Source of the DNA: Thermoplasmata archaeon
Lineage (GTDB): Archaea; Thermoplasmatota; Thermoplasmata; Lutacidiplasmatales; UBA184
DNA: 6,561 nt
Reading direction: 5' to 3'
Assembly: GCA_030043865.1 (NCBI GenBank)
Contig: JASHWZ010000113.1
Coordinates: 1-6,561 of the forward strand
The translations under genes and the position numbers were made by a program. Position 1 is the first letter of the stretch, and every line of letters starts with the position of its first letter. The notes under the pieces are model-generated. The model searched no databases. It was given only the letters and a program-made list of their open reading frames with translations, and was not told where the DNA came from. Below, piece after piece: positions 5,708 through 6,561 of the stretch.

Positions 5708-6561
5708 CCGGCCGGTCGGTCGCGATCGTCGGCGGCGCGACGACGATGTTCGGCGTCCGCCCGACGACCTGGCCCGAGATGGCCCAGGAGGTCGGCGCGG
5801 CGCTGTTCCGCGCGGTGCCCGAACTCACCGCCGCGGACGTCGACTCGCTGTTCGTCGGCGCCGCCGAGCCCGAGCGGTTCGCCTTCCAGTCGCACGTCGC
5901 GCCGCTCGCGGCAGAGCAGATGGGGCTCCGCCCGCACCGCGTGATCCAGCGCACCGAGCTCGCCTGCGCGTCGGGCCAGAGCGCGATCCGCTCGGCGTAC
6001 GCGGCGATCGCCGCGGGGATCTCCGACGTCGCGGTCGCGGTCGGGGTCGAGAAGATGAACCTGCCGTCCATGGCGGAGGCCAACACCTCGATGGGCTGCG
6101 TGATGGACCGTCCGTGGGACGGGCCGCACGGCGCGACCGCCCCGCCGTTCTTCGCGATGGTCGCCCAGCGCCACATGCTCGAGTTCGGCACGACGGCCGA
6201 GATGATGGCGGCGGTCTCGGAGAAGAACCACCGGTTCGCGAACTCGAACCCGCACGCCCAGTTCTACGGGAAAAAGTTCTCCCGGGAGAAGCTGCTCGGA
6301 CTCCCGGTCGTCGCGCCGCCGCTCCGGCTCGGCGACTGCTCGTCGATGACCGACGGCGCGGCCGCGGTCGTGCTCGCCGCCGAGGAGCTCGTGCCGAGGT
6401 ACTCGAGGACGCCTGCCTGGATCCGGGGCACCGGTCAGTACTCGGACTTCCACAACCTCGCGAACGCCGGCCCGCTCACCGAGTGGGGCGGGCTGACCCG
6501 GGCGGCCCGGGAAGCGCTCGGTCGGGCGAAGGTCTCGATCGCCGACATCGACTTCGCCGAG
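5704..6561 (+). CDS. Thiolase family protein (acetyl-CoA acetyltransferase / SCP2-type), 3' end outside window
   Basis: 286 residues are visible, about three quarters of a normal ~390-aa thiolase, and the frame is still open at the right edge. Motifs: VAIVGGATTMFG (6-17) at the N-terminal strand; the nucleophile Cys88 in ELACASGQSAIRSA (85-98); AVGVEKMN (112-119); the NPHAQF segment (223-228); and PLRLGDCSSMTDGAAAVV (206-223 region, with Cys212 and Asp217). The C-terminal His and Cys catalytic motifs lie beyond the window; the last residues, IADIDFAE, sit just before where the usual VHD-type motif begins. The pattern resembles archaeal acetoacetyl-CoA thiolases, which often pair with a small DUF35 zinc-ribbon/OB-fold partner and HMG-CoA synthase in the mevalonate pathway; such a partner may lie downstream. 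Degradative or lipid-transfer-type thiolase is the alternative. Its ATG overlaps the dehydrogenase stop and has its own GGAGG, so it belongs to the leu-type operon. Confidence 0.88.
   Translation, partial: MTGRSVAIVGGATTMFGVRPTTWPEMAQEVGAALFRAVPELTAADVDSLFVGAAEPERFAFQSHVAPLAAEQMGLRPHRVIQRTELACASGQSAIRSAYAAIAAGISDVAVAVGVEKMNLPSMAEANTSMGCVMDRPWDGPHGATAPPFFAMVAQRHMLEFGTTAEMMAAVSEKNHRFANSNPHAQFYGKKFSREKLLGLPVVAPPLRLGDCSSMTDGAAAVVLAAEELVPRYSRTPAWIRGTGQYSDFHNLANAGPLTEWGGLTRAAREALGRAKVSIADIDFAE

Overview
The window is GC-rich DNA with almost no non-coding sequence, and it most likely comes from an archaeon. Four things point that way: a box A-like element (CTTAAATA) in the only sizeable intergenic gap, separate short LeuC-type (427 aa) and LeuD-type (175 aa) isomerase subunits, a fused gamma-alpha 2-oxoacid:ferredoxin oxidoreductase subunit, and a thiolase of the archaeal/SCP2 type. 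A GC-rich member of the Thermoplasmatota would fit, but no marker gene here proves the lineage.

Layout. Positions 1-1352 hold, on the minus strand, the N-terminal 450 residues of a 2-oxoacid:ferredoxin oxidoreductase alpha subunit (KorA type), which runs off the left edge. A 158-bp divergent promoter region (1353-1510) follows, with a box A candidate for the minus-strand gene, a weaker TATA-like element placed for leaderless transcription of the plus-strand operon, and two inverted repeats. From 1511 to the right edge is one tightly packed plus-strand operon: a LeuA/homocitrate-synthase family enzyme without the allosteric domain, the large and small subunits of an isopropylmalate/homoaconitate-type isomerase, a beta-decarboxylating dehydrogenase, and a thiolase cut off by the right edge. 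Three of the four junctions are ATGA stop/start overlaps; the fourth is an 11-bp gap.

Function. The first four operon genes make a complete 2-oxoacid chain-elongation module: acetyl-CoA condensation, isomerisation, then oxidative decarboxylation. Leucine synthesis from 2-oxoisovalerate is the simplest reading. Several residues keep the substrate open, with homocitrate/2-oxoadipate or a related chain as alternatives: the synthase has homocitrate-synthase-like motifs and no regulatory domain, the isomerase small subunit has a specificity loop (YLTI) that matches neither signature I know, and the dehydrogenase has an NADP-type coenzyme site like that of isocitrate dehydrogenase. The translationally coupled thiolase and the divergent ferredoxin-dependent 2-oxoacid oxidoreductase place acyl-CoA chemistry on both sides of the module.

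I see no mobile element, CRISPR array, tRNA, rRNA or clear terminator. This is mostly ordinary central metabolism; the points of interest are the gene combination, the specificity residues and the divergent control region.
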